Positions 31,495 to 40,294 of a stretch of 55,971 nucleotides of DNA are shown here, piece by piece. Location of the stretch: the NCBI GenBank assembly GCA_913055915.1, contig CAJXKL010000014.1, positions 1 to 55,971 on the forward strand, in the 5' to 3' direction. The translations under genes were made by a program, and so were the position numbers. Each line of letters begins with the position of its first letter. The stretch's first letter is position 1. Below the pieces are notes generated by a model. That model ran no database searches, was not told the DNA's origin, and saw nothing but the letters and a program-made list of their open reading frames with translations. Source of the stretch: an uncultured Candidatus Nemicrothrix sp. (lineage in GTDB: Bacteria; Actinomycetota; Acidimicrobiia; Acidimicrobiales; MedAcidi-G1).

Positions 31495-33588
31495 ATGGTG
31501 GCACGTGTTTCCGGGAAACTGACCAGATCGCTCGGGTTGCGCCACGTCTTCGCGCTATCCACGGGGGCGATGCTCTCATCGGGCCTGTTTCTGCTGCCCG
31601 GACTGGCGGCCGCCAAGGCGGGGCCAGCAGCGATCGTCGCCTACCTGTTGGCCGGAATCCTCGCCATCCCGGCCATGCTCAGCGTCGCCGAGTTGTCGAC
31701 TGCTCTGCCAAAGGCCGGCGGCACCTACTACTTCCTGGAGCGAGCGCTTGGTCCGGCTGTCGGCACCGTTGCCGGCTTTGGCACATGGCTCTCGCTCATC
31801 TTGAAGGACGCATTCGCCATGGTCGGCATGAGCGCCTATCTGGTGTTGATAGTCGATGTCGACGGCAGAACCCTGGCACTCGTGCTTATCGGGCTGTTCA
31901 CGGTCGTGAACGTGGTCGGTTCCAAGGCCAGCGCCTCGCTGCAGCTGATCATGGTCGCCTTCATCCTGGTCGTGATGGGGTGGTTCCTGGTCGCCGGACT
32001 GTGGGACATCCGAACTGAGGGCATCGATAGCTCGCGGCTCGACCCGTTCTTCACCTCAGGTTGGTCCGGCGTGCTGGCAGTGACAGGCCTCGTCTTCGTC
32101 TCGTACGGCGGCCTTACCAAGGTCGCCAGCGCAGCCGAGGAGGTCGAGGATCCATCCCACCGGATTCCGTTGGGGATGATGCTCTCCCTGGGGGTTGCCA
32201 CGCTTCTCTACACCCTCGGTGTGTTCGTGGCGGTTGCAGTGGTGCCTCCGGAGATTCTCCACAAGGACCTGGCTCCGATCCACACGGCTGCGACTTTGGT
32301 ACTTCCGGAGATTGGGATCTGGCTGGTGGTCTTGGCAGCCCTGGCGGCCTTTGCCTCGGCGGTGAACGCTGGAATCCTGGCGGCTGCCCGTTACCCGATG
32401 GCCATGGCACGTGACGGGCTGTTGCCTGCGAAGCTCGGCGGGCTGAGCCGGCACGCCACCCCTGCCGTGGGGGTGGTGATCACCGGTGCGATGATCGCAG
32501 TGGTCGTCCTGGCCTTCGACGCCGAGTCGATTGCCAAGTTGGCGAGTGCATTCGTGTTGCTCACCCTTGGCATGGTGAACCTGGCTGTTCTGGTGCTGCG
32601 GGCTTCCCGGATCCGGTCATACGCTCCGGCCTTTCGTACCCCGTTCTACCCCTTCACGCAGTTTGCCGGGATCGCCGTCTCCGTCCTGCTTATCTCCATG
32701 CTGGGCTTGATGGCGCTGGTGTTCATCGGTGTGGTTACGGCAGTGGCCTGGGTCTGGCACCACTTCTACGCCACGCCGCGTACGCAGCGGGCCGGCGCGA
32801 TCAGGCACGTGTTCGAGCGCTGGGGCGAGGGGGTCGACCGTGGCCTGGACCGTGAGATGAGCGCGGCGATGGCAGGTCACGGGCTGCGCTCCGATGATGA
32901 CTATGCGGGGCTGATAGCAAGGGCAGCAGTGCTCAGCGTCTCCTCCGGCACCGACATCGCCGAGGCTGCAGAGCGCGTCTCGACCGTTCTGTCTGACCGC
33001 ATCGGGCTCCAGCGGGAGATAGTCAGCCAACGGTTCCTCGAGACCGGGTCACTGTGGATCCAGCCTTCTGACGACCATCCCACGGCAACGCCCGTGGCCC
33101 TGTTCGACGCCATCCACGATGACCAGTTGGTGATCGTGCGGGCGGCGGATGGAATCAGGATCCCGGCGGCATGGGGTGGGTCAGGGGAGAGGGTGAACGC
33201 CTTGTTCTTCCTGGCTGGGACTTCGACAAACCCGGGTCGCTCATTGCGGTTGGCCGGAGAGTTGGCCGGGTACCTGCACGGTGGTGCTCGGTTGATCGGA
33301 TCGGCTGGTACCGAGGCCGAGGTCAAGTCGGCTCTCTTGCCCGGAGTGACGTTGCGCCAGTACGCGCTTCTTCCAGAGGGTCGCGACGTCGGCCTTATCG
33401 GTGAGCGTGTCGGCGACATCGAATGGTTGGACGGGGTTGAACTGGCCTCGGTGACCAGGTTCGGGGTGTCTCTGACGATCGACCCCGACCTGGTGCTGGA
33501 GCCCGATGACCAACTCGCCCTGCTGGGGCCCGATTCGGTCATGCCCGCGGCGGGCCAGCCGGCCCCGCTGAGGCCAGCCCGCTCCTGA
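31495..33588 (+). CDS. APC-family permease with C-terminal EIIA-like and RCK_C-like domains
   Basis: 697 residues. Residues 1-435 are a 12-helix amino-acid/polyamine/organocation permease (STGAMLSSGLFLLPG, AELSTALPKAGGTYYFLERALG, AARYPMAMARDGLLP). Residues about 500-615 resemble a PTS EIIA type-2 domain (VALFDAIHDDQLV, VNALFFLAGTSTNPG, LRLAGELAGYL). The phosphorylatable His of IPH is lost: here GIRIPAAWG. Residues 625-690 look like a TrkA-C/RCK_C ligand domain (VTRFGVSLTIDPDLVLEPDDQLALLGP pattern). The cytosolic part probably gates transport in response to a ligand, without phosphorylation. The substrate is unknown. Gene order gives no clear pathway link. Confidence 0.85.
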   Translation: MVARVSGKLTRSLGLRHVFALSTGAMLSSGLFLLPGLAAAKAGPAAIVAYLLAGILAIPAMLSVAELSTALPKAGGTYYFLERALGPAVGTVAGFGTWLSLILKDAFAMVGMSAYLVLIVDVDGRTLALVLIGLFTVVNVVGSKASASLQLIMVAFILVVMGWFLVAGLWDIRTEGIDSSRLDPFFTSGWSGVLAVTGLVFVSYGGLTKVASAAEEVEDPSHRIPLGMMLSLGVATLLYTLGVFVAVAVVPPEILHKDLAPIHTAATLVLPEIGIWLVVLAALAAFASAVNAGILAAARYPMAMARDGLLPAKLGGLSRHATPAVGVVITGAMIAVVVLAFDAESIAKLASAFVLLTLGMVNLAVLVLRASRIRSYAPAFRTPFYPFTQFAGIAVSVLLISMLGLMALVFIGVVTAVAWVWHHFYATPRTQRAGAIRHVFERWGEGVDRGLDREMSAAMAGHGLRSDDDYAGLIARAAVLSVSSGTDIAEAAERVSTVLSDRIGLQREIVSQRFLETGSLWIQPSDDHPTATPVALFDAIHDDQLVIVRAADGIRIPAAWGGSGERVNALFFLAGTSTNPGRSLRLAGELAGYLHGGARLIGSAGTEAEVKSALLPGVTLRQYALLPEGRDVGLIGERVGDIEWLDGVELASVTRFGVSLTIDPDLVLEPDDQLALLGPDSVMPAAGQPAPLRPARS

Positions 33589-33603
33589 GAATTCGCTGGT
33601 TTT

Positions 33604-34527
33604 TCAGCGCTTCAGGATTCGCTTCACCTCAGCCAGTCCTGCGATCGCCTCCGATGGTGTACCAGCCACGGGTGCCAGGTTGAAGTCGGTGGCTCCGCCA
33701 TCGACGAACGGGGCCAGCCATGCGGCTATCTCAGACGGTGTGCCGACGGGTGAGTACTTCTGGAATCTCGAGAAGGGCGCGGCGTAGAAGGACTCCATGG
33801 CAGGACCCAGGATCCCGGCGCCCTCCTCTGGCGTGTCTCCAAGCCCGACCCACACCTGGTATCCGTGTCTCCATGTCACACCGGTCCGGCCAGCTGATAG
33901 GGCGGCCTCTTCTGAAAGGGCAACTCCGTCGGCAAATCTCTTGGGTGAGCACCAGGAGGCGAGCCAGCCCTGGCCCCGTGTCCCCGCCCTCGTGATAGCA
34001 GCACCCGAACGTCCGCCGACCGTGACCACGACTGGCGGGTCCGGTACCGGACTGATCAAGGTGTCCGGCACCTGGAAGAACTCTCCGTCGTGGTCGACCG
34101 TGCTTCCCCCCAGCAGCGGGAGGAGTACATCGAGGGCCTCGTCGGTCCGACGCCCTCGGGTGGCCGGGTCCACCCCAACCGACTCCATTTCGTGGCGATC
34201 CTCACCGCCCACACCTATTCCGAGCGTGAGGCGGCCCGGTGCGTCCTCGGCGAGGGTGGAGACCTGGCGGGCGACGGCCACAGGGTGACGGAGGGCCAGC
34301 AGGTAGACGCCGACGTAGAGGCCGATGGTGGGGTGGAGGCCCGCCAGCCACGCCATGGTCATGAGGCCGTCACGCCCCTGGCCGCCCCGGAATGCAACAT
34401 GGTCCGCCGTGATCATGTGGTCGAGGCCACCGTCGGCGGCGGCGTTCACATATGCGTCCGCTTCCTCGCGCGATTTGAAGCCGGCTGGAGGGATCGAGAC
34501 ACCGACCCGCACCGGCCAGCTGGTCAC
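33604..34527 (-). CDS. LLM-class F420-dependent (luciferase-like) oxidoreductase
   Basis: 307 residues from GTG at 34527, which overlaps the nitroreductase stop as GTGA; an extension to 34665 lies inside that gene. It is a TIM-barrel luciferase-like monooxygenase fold with HMITADHVAF, PTIGLYVGVYLLALRHPVAVARQVSTL, GRLTLGIGVGGEDRHE and VTVGGRSGAAITRAG. LLM proteins of this type in actinobacteria usually use F420. It is the last gene of a four-gene set with a flavin monooxygenase-like ACAD, a crotonase and a nitroreductase, so a redox or oxygenation step on the same compound is likely. Confidence 0.87.
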   Translation of the reverse strand: MTSWPVRVGVSIPPAGFKSREEADAYVNAAADGGLDHMITADHVAFRGGQGRDGLMTMAWLAGLHPTIGLYVGVYLLALRHPVAVARQVSTLAEDAPGRLTLGIGVGGEDRHEMESVGVDPATRGRRTDEALDVLLPLLGGSTVDHDGEFFQVPDTLISPVPDPPVVVTVGGRSGAAITRAGTRGQGWLASWCSPKRFADGVALSEEAALSAGRTGVTWRHGYQVWVGLGDTPEEGAGILGPAMESFYAAPFSRFQKYSPVGTPSEIAAWLAPFVDGGATDFNLAPVAGTPSEAIAGLAEVKRILKR

Positions 34528-35198
34528 GGGGTCTTCTTCTGCCCGAATCGATCCCATGATGTGATGCGTTCGGCCGGCCTCTGACGCGGGGCTATGCCCC
34601 AGCTGCCCGTCGGATGCCCGAGGGGTAGGAGGGCCAGAACCTCGTAGCGCTCGGGTATGTCGCACAGTTGGCGCACCTCATCTTCGTAGATGCGGTGCAG
34701 CGTGGTCATGGTCGTTCCGAGTCCCAGCGAGCGTGCTGCCAGCATGAAGTTCTGGACCGCCGGGTACACGGAGGCGTGGGTGGGGCCGACCGGCATCGGG
34801 CCCTCGTCGTCCTCGACCGTCATGTCGATGGAGGGCATGAGCACGAGCACCAGGACAGGTGTGTGTTCGAGGTTCTGTGCCAGGTGGACTGTGGCCCGGT
34901 TGTTGCGTTCCCAGCTGCTTCTGGCGGCATCGTCGGGGAACTCGGTCGGAGCTATGGCAGCGCCGTAGCGTGCCCACCCACGTCTGTAGATCTTGGCCAG
35001 GGCCAGCCTCGTGTCCGGGTCCTGCACGATGAGGAACTGGTAGGGCTGGATGTTGCCTCCGCTCGGTGCCTGGACCGCTGCCTTGAGGCACGTCCAGATG
35101 TCTTCCTCGCTGACCGGATCATCGTTGTATCGGCGCATTGCCCGATGAGTCATCAGGCCCTCAAGAAGGCCCAGTTCCGATCCGGTTTCTCCACCCAT
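34524..35198 (-). CDS. Nitroreductase family FMN oxidoreductase
   Basis: 224 residues. The N-terminal FMN motif HRAMRRYNDDPVSEEDI, then QAPSGGNIQPYQFLIV, a central insert with an HLAQNLEHTPVLVLVL strand, and SVYPAVQNFMLAARSLGLGTTMTTLH. The C-terminus GHPTGSWG binds flavin phosphate. NAD(P)H-dependent members reduce nitro groups, quinones, enones or flavins. It is between a crotonase (12 bases) and the LLM gene (overlap). In this setting it may reduce an unsaturated ring intermediate or supply reduced flavin. Confidence 0.88.
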   Translation of the reverse strand: MGGETGSELGLLEGLMTHRAMRRYNDDPVSEEDIWTCLKAAVQAPSGGNIQPYQFLIVQDPDTRLALAKIYRRGWARYGAAIAPTEFPDDAARSSWERNNRATVHLAQNLEHTPVLVLVLMPSIDMTVEDDEGPMPVGPTHASVYPAVQNFMLAARSLGLGTTMTTLHRIYEDEVRQLCDIPERYEVLALLPLGHPTGSWGIAPRQRPAERITSWDRFGQKKTP

Positions 35199-35210
35199 GC
35201 CGCTGTCCTC

Positions 35211-36008
35211 CTACCTGCCCGTAAAGCGGGGTTCGCGTTTTTCGGTTATGGCAGCGAGCGCCTCAGCGTGGTCCTCTGAGGTGAACGTGAGCATCTCCAG
35301 GGCCGTGGACAGGTCAAATGACGATCCCATTGTCTGCTTGATCCAGGCGTTGACAGCCTGCTTTGTGTACTGCACCGCCTGTGGCGCACCGGCGGCGAGG
35401 CGCTTCGCCCATGCCAGGCCCGCGGCCCGGCAGGTCTCTGCATCGGGTGTCGATTCTGTGATCAGGCCCAGCCGGGTGGCTTCTTCTGCTCCGACTGCAT
35501 CCCCTGTGAGGAGGAACCGCTTGGCCAGCACGGGGCCCAGCGCGAGCGGCCACGCGATAGTGCCACCGTCACCTGCCACGATGCCGACCCTGACGTGGGG
35601 GTCGCCCAGCCGTGCCGTTTCGGACATGACCACCACGTCACAGAGAAGGGCGATGCTGGCACCCAGGCCCATTGCATGTCCGGTTAGCGCACAGACCATC
35701 GGCAGGTGGACGTCGAGCAGGTCCCAGATGAGCGACTTTCCGTCAAGTCGGAGGTTGGTTGCGAAACCGGGCTCTTGAAATTCGGGGAACCAGGCGAAGT
35801 CGCCGCCGGCCGAGAAGGCCGACTCGGTACCGGTCAGGAGGACAGCCCGGGCACTTCGTTCGGCCTGCAGGCGCGGGAACAGATTCGTCAACTCGTGGTG
35901 CATCCGGTCGTCGACCTTGTTGAGGGGGTCGTCGACCTTGTCGATGGTGACGATGAGGACGTCCTCGTCGTATTCGAACCGCAGGTACTCGAAGTCGTCG
36001 CTCGTCAT
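35211..36008 (-). CDS. Enoyl-CoA hydratase/isomerase family protein
   Basis: 265 residues with the crotonase fold (TIDKVDDPLNKVDDRM, GTESAFSAGGDFAWF, TGHAMGLGASIALLCDVV). Both classical catalytic Glu positions differ: His in GDPHVRVG and Arg in LAKRFLLTG. A GIVAGDGG stretch keeps an Asp near the isomerase position. Ordinary hydratase activity is therefore unlikely; a hydrolase, decarboxylase or isomerase role is possible. It follows the oxygenase-like gene by 10 bases and precedes the nitroreductase by 12. Confidence 0.85.
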   Translation of the reverse strand: MTSDDFEYLRFEYDEDVLIVTIDKVDDPLNKVDDRMHHELTNLFPRLQAERSARAVLLTGTESAFSAGGDFAWFPEFQEPGFATNLRLDGKSLIWDLLDVHLPMVCALTGHAMGLGASIALLCDVVVMSETARLGDPHVRVGIVAGDGGTIAWPLALGPVLAKRFLLTGDAVGAEEATRLGLITESTPDAETCRAAGLAWAKRLAAGAPQAVQYTKQAVNAWIKQTMGSSFDLSTALEMLTFTSEDHAEALAAITEKREPRFTGR

Positions 36009-36018
36009 GTCGGTGAGT

Positions 36019-37170
36019 TCACAACAGTCTCGTGTCGGTGTCCAACCCCAGTCGGATACGTCCGGTCAGCTCGTGGATTCTTTCGGCCACCATGCCGTGG
36101 GTTGCGGCGACCTGGCCGTCCCGTACCGCCCTCTGGAGGGGTTCTCGCAGGTAGACGGCGGTACCGCCGGCCTGTCGCTGGAGGTTGATGAGGGCATCGG
36201 CACACCTCTGTGCCGCATCGGCTGCAGCCAACCGGATGACGCGACGGTGTTCGATGCTCAGCGGGTCGCCGGCGGACGCCGTTTCCCAGGCGACTTCCAG
36301 GGCGTCCTCGAGGAATGCCCTGGCGGACCGGGCAGTGGCCTCTGCAGTGGAAATGGCAGTCTGTCCGGACGCCCGCTCAGCCAGGGTGCGCCCGGAGCCC
36401 TGGGGGGTCTTGGCCTCGGCTATCTCGGCGAACCTGTCGATGGCGCCATCCAGTAGGCCGATGGCCACAGCAGCCACTCCGGTCGCGAGCATGCCGTAGA
36501 AGGGGAAGCGCCACAGGGGACCGTCAAGCCGCGGTTTCGCGCCTACCAACTGGACCCATCGACCCTCTGGCACGAATGCTTCTCTGGTCGCGTAGTCGGT
36601 GGAACCTGAGCCCGAGAGCCCAGTTACATGCCAGGTGTCTCGGAATTCGACGTCTTCTGGTTCGAGGAACACGAACGGGGCGAAGAGCCCGTCGGCCCTG
36701 CGGGTCGGTGATCCGTCATCGTCGACGATGCGGGTACCTCCACCTATCCAGGTGCAGTGGCGGGTGCCCGAACCCCATTCCCAGGAGCCCGAGACCACGA
36801 GTCCACCGTCGACCGGTCGTGCCGTACCGGTTGGAACCGAGTAGCCACCGGTACAGGAGTCGGCGGGGCCATAGATGGTCGCGGCGTGATCGGGTGGGAG
36901 AAAGCCGGCGAGGAGGGACGTGGTCCCGGCGATCATCACGCACCAGGCGGAACCACCGTCGTGTCGAGCCACCTCGGCGATCGTGGCCATACCCGTCGCG
37001 ACGTCCACCTCCGGGCCACCAAGTTCTGCCGGGACGAAGAAGCGGAACAGGCCGGCTGAGCGCAGGTCGTCAACGACATCACCCGGGAGGGTCCGGTCGG
37101 CTTCGATCCGTTCGGATCTCTCAGCGATCGACGGCCCCAACTCACGGGCTTCTTGTACGAGGTCGGTCAT
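36019..37170 (-). CDS. Acyl-CoA dehydrogenase type-2 / HsaA-like flavin monooxygenase oxygenase component
   Basis: 383 residues. The N-terminal ACAD fold (RSAGLFRFFVPAELGGPEVD, HDGGSAWCVMIAG) is followed by a middle domain with SGSWEWGSGTRHCTWI and VTGLSGSGSTDY, and the C-terminal type-2 helical domain (RQAGGTAVYLREPLQRAVRDGQVAATH). This group (HsaA, HpaB-like, DszC) uses reduced flavin and O2 to hydroxylate aromatic or steroid ring compounds rather than dehydrogenating acyl-CoA. The Ser/His positions typical of HsaA (SGS-W, ATH) are present. First in its operon and divergent from the molybdenum enzyme; the nitroreductase or LLM protein could supply reduced flavin. Confidence 0.85.
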   Translation of the reverse strand: MTDLVQEARELGPSIAERSERIEADRTLPGDVVDDLRSAGLFRFFVPAELGGPEVDVATGMATIAEVARHDGGSAWCVMIAGTTSLLAGFLPPDHAATIYGPADSCTGGYSVPTGTARPVDGGLVVSGSWEWGSGTRHCTWIGGGTRIVDDDGSPTRRADGLFAPFVFLEPEDVEFRDTWHVTGLSGSGSTDYATREAFVPEGRWVQLVGAKPRLDGPLWRFPFYGMLATGVAAVAIGLLDGAIDRFAEIAEAKTPQGSGRTLAERASGQTAISTAEATARSARAFLEDALEVAWETASAGDPLSIEHRRVIRLAAADAAQRCADALINLQRQAGGTAVYLREPLQRAVRDGQVAATHGMVAERIHELTGRIRLGLDTDTRLL

Positions 37171-37444
37171 GGCCGGAATCTAGAAGCAGCATCGGAGTCG
37201 GGCAAACCAGTGGTGGTGGTCCGATGGTCCCCCGGGGCCGTAGGTTCGGCTCGCGTATGACGAGGTCCATGAGGCCGACCCGGGCGACGGGAACCAGCGC
37301 CTTCTTCCTGGACTGACTGGCACCTGAGGCCCTGGCGCTGGCGGAGCGGCTGAAAATGCGCGACCATCGCTGTCTGGTCGGATGCCGGGAACCCCACCAT
37401 CGGGGGAGGGGTGGCCCGACTTGTTGACAAGATGGGGGTTTGTG
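37171..37444. other. Divergent intergenic region with hairpin arms and a palindrome
   Basis: 274 bases without a credible gene. It contains complementary 8-base arms CCAGCGCC (near 37297) and GGCGCTGG (near 37335), and a 12-bp palindrome CTTGT-TG-ACAAG at 37420-37431, 13 bases before the coxS-like ATG. The palindrome looks like an operator for the molybdenum enzyme operon. The TTGACA it contains is too close to the gene to be a -35. Confidence 0.4.
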
Positions 37445-37897
37445 ATGGAGGTATCTGTCACGGTCAACGGTGAGGTACGCACCGCTGACGTAGAGCCGCG
37501 TACTTTGCTGGCGCACTTTCTGCGCGACGACTTGGGGCTGACCGGTACGAACATCGGCTGCGACACGAGTTCGTGTGGTGCATGCACCGTCCTGGTCAAC
37601 GGCCGATCCGCAAAGTCGTGCACGATGTTGGCCGTTCAGGCCGACGGAGCAGAGGTGACGACCATCGAGGGTCTGGCTGGCGAGAACGGCCTCCACCCGA
37701 TGCAGGAGGCCTTCCACGAGTGCCACGCCCTCCAGTGCGGCTACTGCACACCGGGCATGGTGATGGCTGCCGTCTCCCTGGTCGACGAGTACTCCGATCT
37801 TGATGCCGACGGCGTACGCGAGGGCCTCGAAGGCAACCTCTGCCGCTGTACCGGCTACCAGAACATCGTCAAGGCCGTCATGGCCGCGTCCGAGTAG
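37445..37897 (+). CDS. Molybdenum hydroxylase small subunit, two [2Fe-2S] clusters (CoxS/XdhC-type)
   Basis: 150 residues from ATG at 37445 with a GGGGG RBS (GTG at 37442 is possible). The plant-type ferredoxin domain carries Cys in [16 protein letters not shown]...KSC, and the helical domain binds the second cluster with CGYCTPGM and CRCTGY. It relays electrons from the molybdenum site to FAD. It is first in a small-large-medium order operon, 12 bases before the large subunit. Confidence 0.94.
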   Translation: MEVSVTVNGEVRTADVEPRTLLAHFLRDDLGLTGTNIGCDTSSCGACTVLVNGRSAKSCTMLAVQADGAEVTTIEGLAGENGLHPMQEAFHECHALQCGYCTPGMVMAAVSLVDEYSDLDADGVREGLEGNLCRCTGYQNIVKAVMAASE

Positions 37898-37909
37898 GGG
37901 GAACGAATC

Positions 37910-40294
37910 GTGACTGTCACAGACACACCGTTCGCCGGCGGCATCGTCGGCGAAGCCCGCCTTCGCAAGGAGGACCCCGCCCTGCTCACCGGCGAGGCGA
38001 AGTTCATAGACGACCTTGACCTGCCCGGTGCACTCTGGGTGGCATGTGTGCGCAGCCCCCACGCACACGCTCGCATCGACGGCGTCGACACCTCCGGGGC
38101 GCTGGCCGTCGACGGTGTGGTCGCGGCCTATTCAGGCGAGGACCTTGCAGACACCTGGGTTGCGCCGTTGCCGTGTGCCTGGCCGGTTACCGACGACATG
38201 AAGAACCCGTCGCACTTTCCGGTTGCACAGGGAAAGGCCAACTATGCGGGCGACATCGTCGCTGTGGTTGTCGCAACCTCCCGGTACGCGGCGGCCGACG
38301 GCCTTGAGGGAGTGGTCGTCGACTACGAGCCGCTGGATGCCGTCGTGTCCGTCGAGGACGCCGAATCCGACAGGGTCGTCATCCATGAGGACCTGGGGAC
38401 CAACGTTTCGTATGAGTGGCCTCTGATTCCGGACCCCGAGGGGGTGGATGCAGCGTTCGAGGCTGCGACACACCACATCACCGAGACCTATGTCCACCAG
38501 CGCCTGATACCGGCGCCGATGGAGCCCCGCGGTGTGGCAGTGGTTCCGGCGCCTCACAACGGCGACATGACGCTCTACTCGTCGACCCAGATACCACACG
38601 TGCTGAAGGTCATGGCGGCTCTCACCCTGGGTGTGCCAGAGCAGAAACTGCGTGTGATCGCACCTTCGGTGGGTGGTGGGTTCGGTTGCAAGCTGAACGT
38701 CTACGCCGAGGAGATCCTCTGCATGGCCCTCGCACAGCGCCACGGTGTACCGGTGCGCTGGACCGAGAGTCGCACCGAGGCGGCAGGTTCGACCATTCAG
38801 GGAAGGGCGCAACGCCAGACCATCGAGCTGGCTGCCGACGCCGACGGGAAGTTGACCGCGGTGCGTGCGACCCTTCTGGCCGACATGGGTGCCTACCTCC
38901 AACTGGTGGCGCCCGGCGTGCCGTTGCTCGGAGCATTCCTGTACCACGGGCTCTACGACGTGCCCCTCTACGCGTTCACATGCAAGAGCGTGTTCACCAA
39001 CCTCACGCCCACGGATGCCTACAGGGGTGCCGGAAGGCCTGAGGCCACCTACGCCATCGAGCGTGGAATGGATGCCCTGGCAGTGGCGGTTGGTGTAGGT
39101 GCCGACGAGATCCGCTCCCGGAACTTCATTCCGACAGAGAAGTTCCCCTACGACTCACCGGCAGGTCTGGTGTTCGACTCGGGCAACTACCAGCCGGCCC
39201 TGGATAGGGCCAAGGAACTCATCGGTTGGGATGCCCGGATGGCAGAACAGGCTGAGCGTCGGGCAGCAGGGTCCACCACACACCTTGGCCTCGGTATCTC
39301 GACGTACGTGGAGATGTGTGGCCTGGCCCCCAGCAGGGTTCTGGCCTCGCTCAACTACGGAGCCGGTGGTTGGGAGTCCGCAACCGTGCGGATTCTCCCT
39401 ACCTGCAAGGTCCAGGTCGTCACCGGTGCCACGCCGCACGGCCAGGGCCATGAAACCTGTTGGTCCATGATCGTCGCCGACCGTCTCGGCGTTGACCCCG
39501 ACGACGTCGAGGTGCTCCACTCCGACACGGCTATCTCGCCGCTGGGAATGGACACATACGGCTCAAGGTCGCTCTCCGTTGGTGGTACCGCCATCTGGAT
39601 GGCCACCGAGAAGGTGGTCGAGAAGGCGGCGACCATTGCCGCTCACATGCTCGAGGCCAACCCGGAGGACCTGGAGTTGATGGGAGGCGTGTTCAGCGTC
39701 AAGGGCAGTCCGGACGCAGAGGTGCCTCTGGCTGGCGTGGCGTTTGCGGCCTTTACCGCCCATGACCTTCCAGACGGTGTCGAGCCGAACCTCCAGGCAC
39801 AGGTCACCTGGGATCCGCCCAATTTCACCTTCCCGTTCGGTGCCCATATCGCCGTCGTTGAGATCGACGAGGTGACCGGTGCGGTCGACCTTGTCGACTA
39901 CGCGGCCTGCGACGACTGTGGCAACCAGATCAACCCGATGATCGTCGAGGGGCAGATCCAAGGCGGCATTGTCCAGGGGGTCGCCCAGGCCCTCTGGGAG
40001 GAGGCGGTCTATGACGAGGACGGCCAGTGTCGCTCGGCCAACCTGGCCGACTACCTGGTGCCATCGGCAGCCGAGTGCATCGACATGAAGTTGGACCACA
40101 CCGTCACCCCGTCGCCCACGAACCCCATGGGCGTCAAGGGGATAGGAGAGGCCGGGACCATTGCGTCAACGCCGGCCGTGATGAACGCCGTGGTCGATGC
40201 GCTGAGGCCGTTGGGTGTGACCGGGATGGCGATGCCGGCGTCGCCGATGACGGTCCGACGAGCCATCGAGGCTGCCGGTGGAGGTGCATCATGA
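37910..40294 (+). CDS. Molybdenum hydroxylase large subunit, form II CO-dehydrogenase-like
   Basis: 794 residues, full length, start GTG at 37910. The active-site loop is AYRGAGR (about 369-375), the form II signature; the copper-binding Cys loop of true CO dehydrogenase (AYxCSFR) is absent. GGGFGCKLN and the catalytic Glu of GIGEAG (near 746) are intact, and the moco contacts GQGHET are present. It is an active-looking molybdenum-cytosine-dinucleotide hydroxylase of unknown substrate; oxidation of CO is unlikely. Candidates are N-heterocycles, aldehydes or aromatic acyl-CoAs. It overlaps the FAD subunit gene as ATGA. Confidence 0.94.
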   Translation: MTVTDTPFAGGIVGEARLRKEDPALLTGEAKFIDDLDLPGALWVACVRSPHAHARIDGVDTSGALAVDGVVAAYSGEDLADTWVAPLPCAWPVTDDMKNPSHFPVAQGKANYAGDIVAVVVATSRYAAADGLEGVVVDYEPLDAVVSVEDAESDRVVIHEDLGTNVSYEWPLIPDPEGVDAAFEAATHHITETYVHQRLIPAPMEPRGVAVVPAPHNGDMTLYSSTQIPHVLKVMAALTLGVPEQKLRVIAPSVGGGFGCKLNVYAEEILCMALAQRHGVPVRWTESRTEAAGSTIQGRAQRQTIELAADADGKLTAVRATLLADMGAYLQLVAPGVPLLGAFLYHGLYDVPLYAFTCKSVFTNLTPTDAYRGAGRPEATYAIERGMDALAVAVGVGADEIRSRNFIPTEKFPYDSPAGLVFDSGNYQPALDRAKELIGWDARMAEQAERRAAGSTTHLGLGISTYVEMCGLAPSRVLASLNYGAGGWESATVRILPTCKVQVVTGATPHGQGHETCWSMIVADRLGVDPDDVEVLHSDTAISPLGMDTYGSRSLSVGGTAIWMATEKVVEKAATIAAHMLEANPEDLELMGGVFSVKGSPDAEVPLAGVAFAAFTAHDLPDGVEPNLQAQVTWDPPNFTFPFGAHIAVVEIDEVTGAVDLVDYAACDDCGNQINPMIVEGQIQGGIVQGVAQALWEEAVYDEDGQCRSANLADYLVPSAAECIDMKLDHTVTPSPTNPMGVKGIGEAGTIASTPAVMNAVVDALRPLGVTGMAMPASPMTVRRAIEAAGGGAS

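Noticed and set aside
33594-33609. Terminator between the permease and LLM genes
   Set aside because: The CGCTG/CAGCG stem is short, its T run is in the loop, and it overlaps the LLM stop codon.
37424-37429. TTGACA as a -35 box for the molybdenum operon
   Set aside because: A -10 at the right spacing would fall inside the gene; the bases are better explained as part of the CTTGT-TG-ACAAG palindrome.
37910-40294. True (form I) CO dehydrogenase
   Set aside because: The copper-ligand Cys loop is absent; the loop is AYRGAGR.
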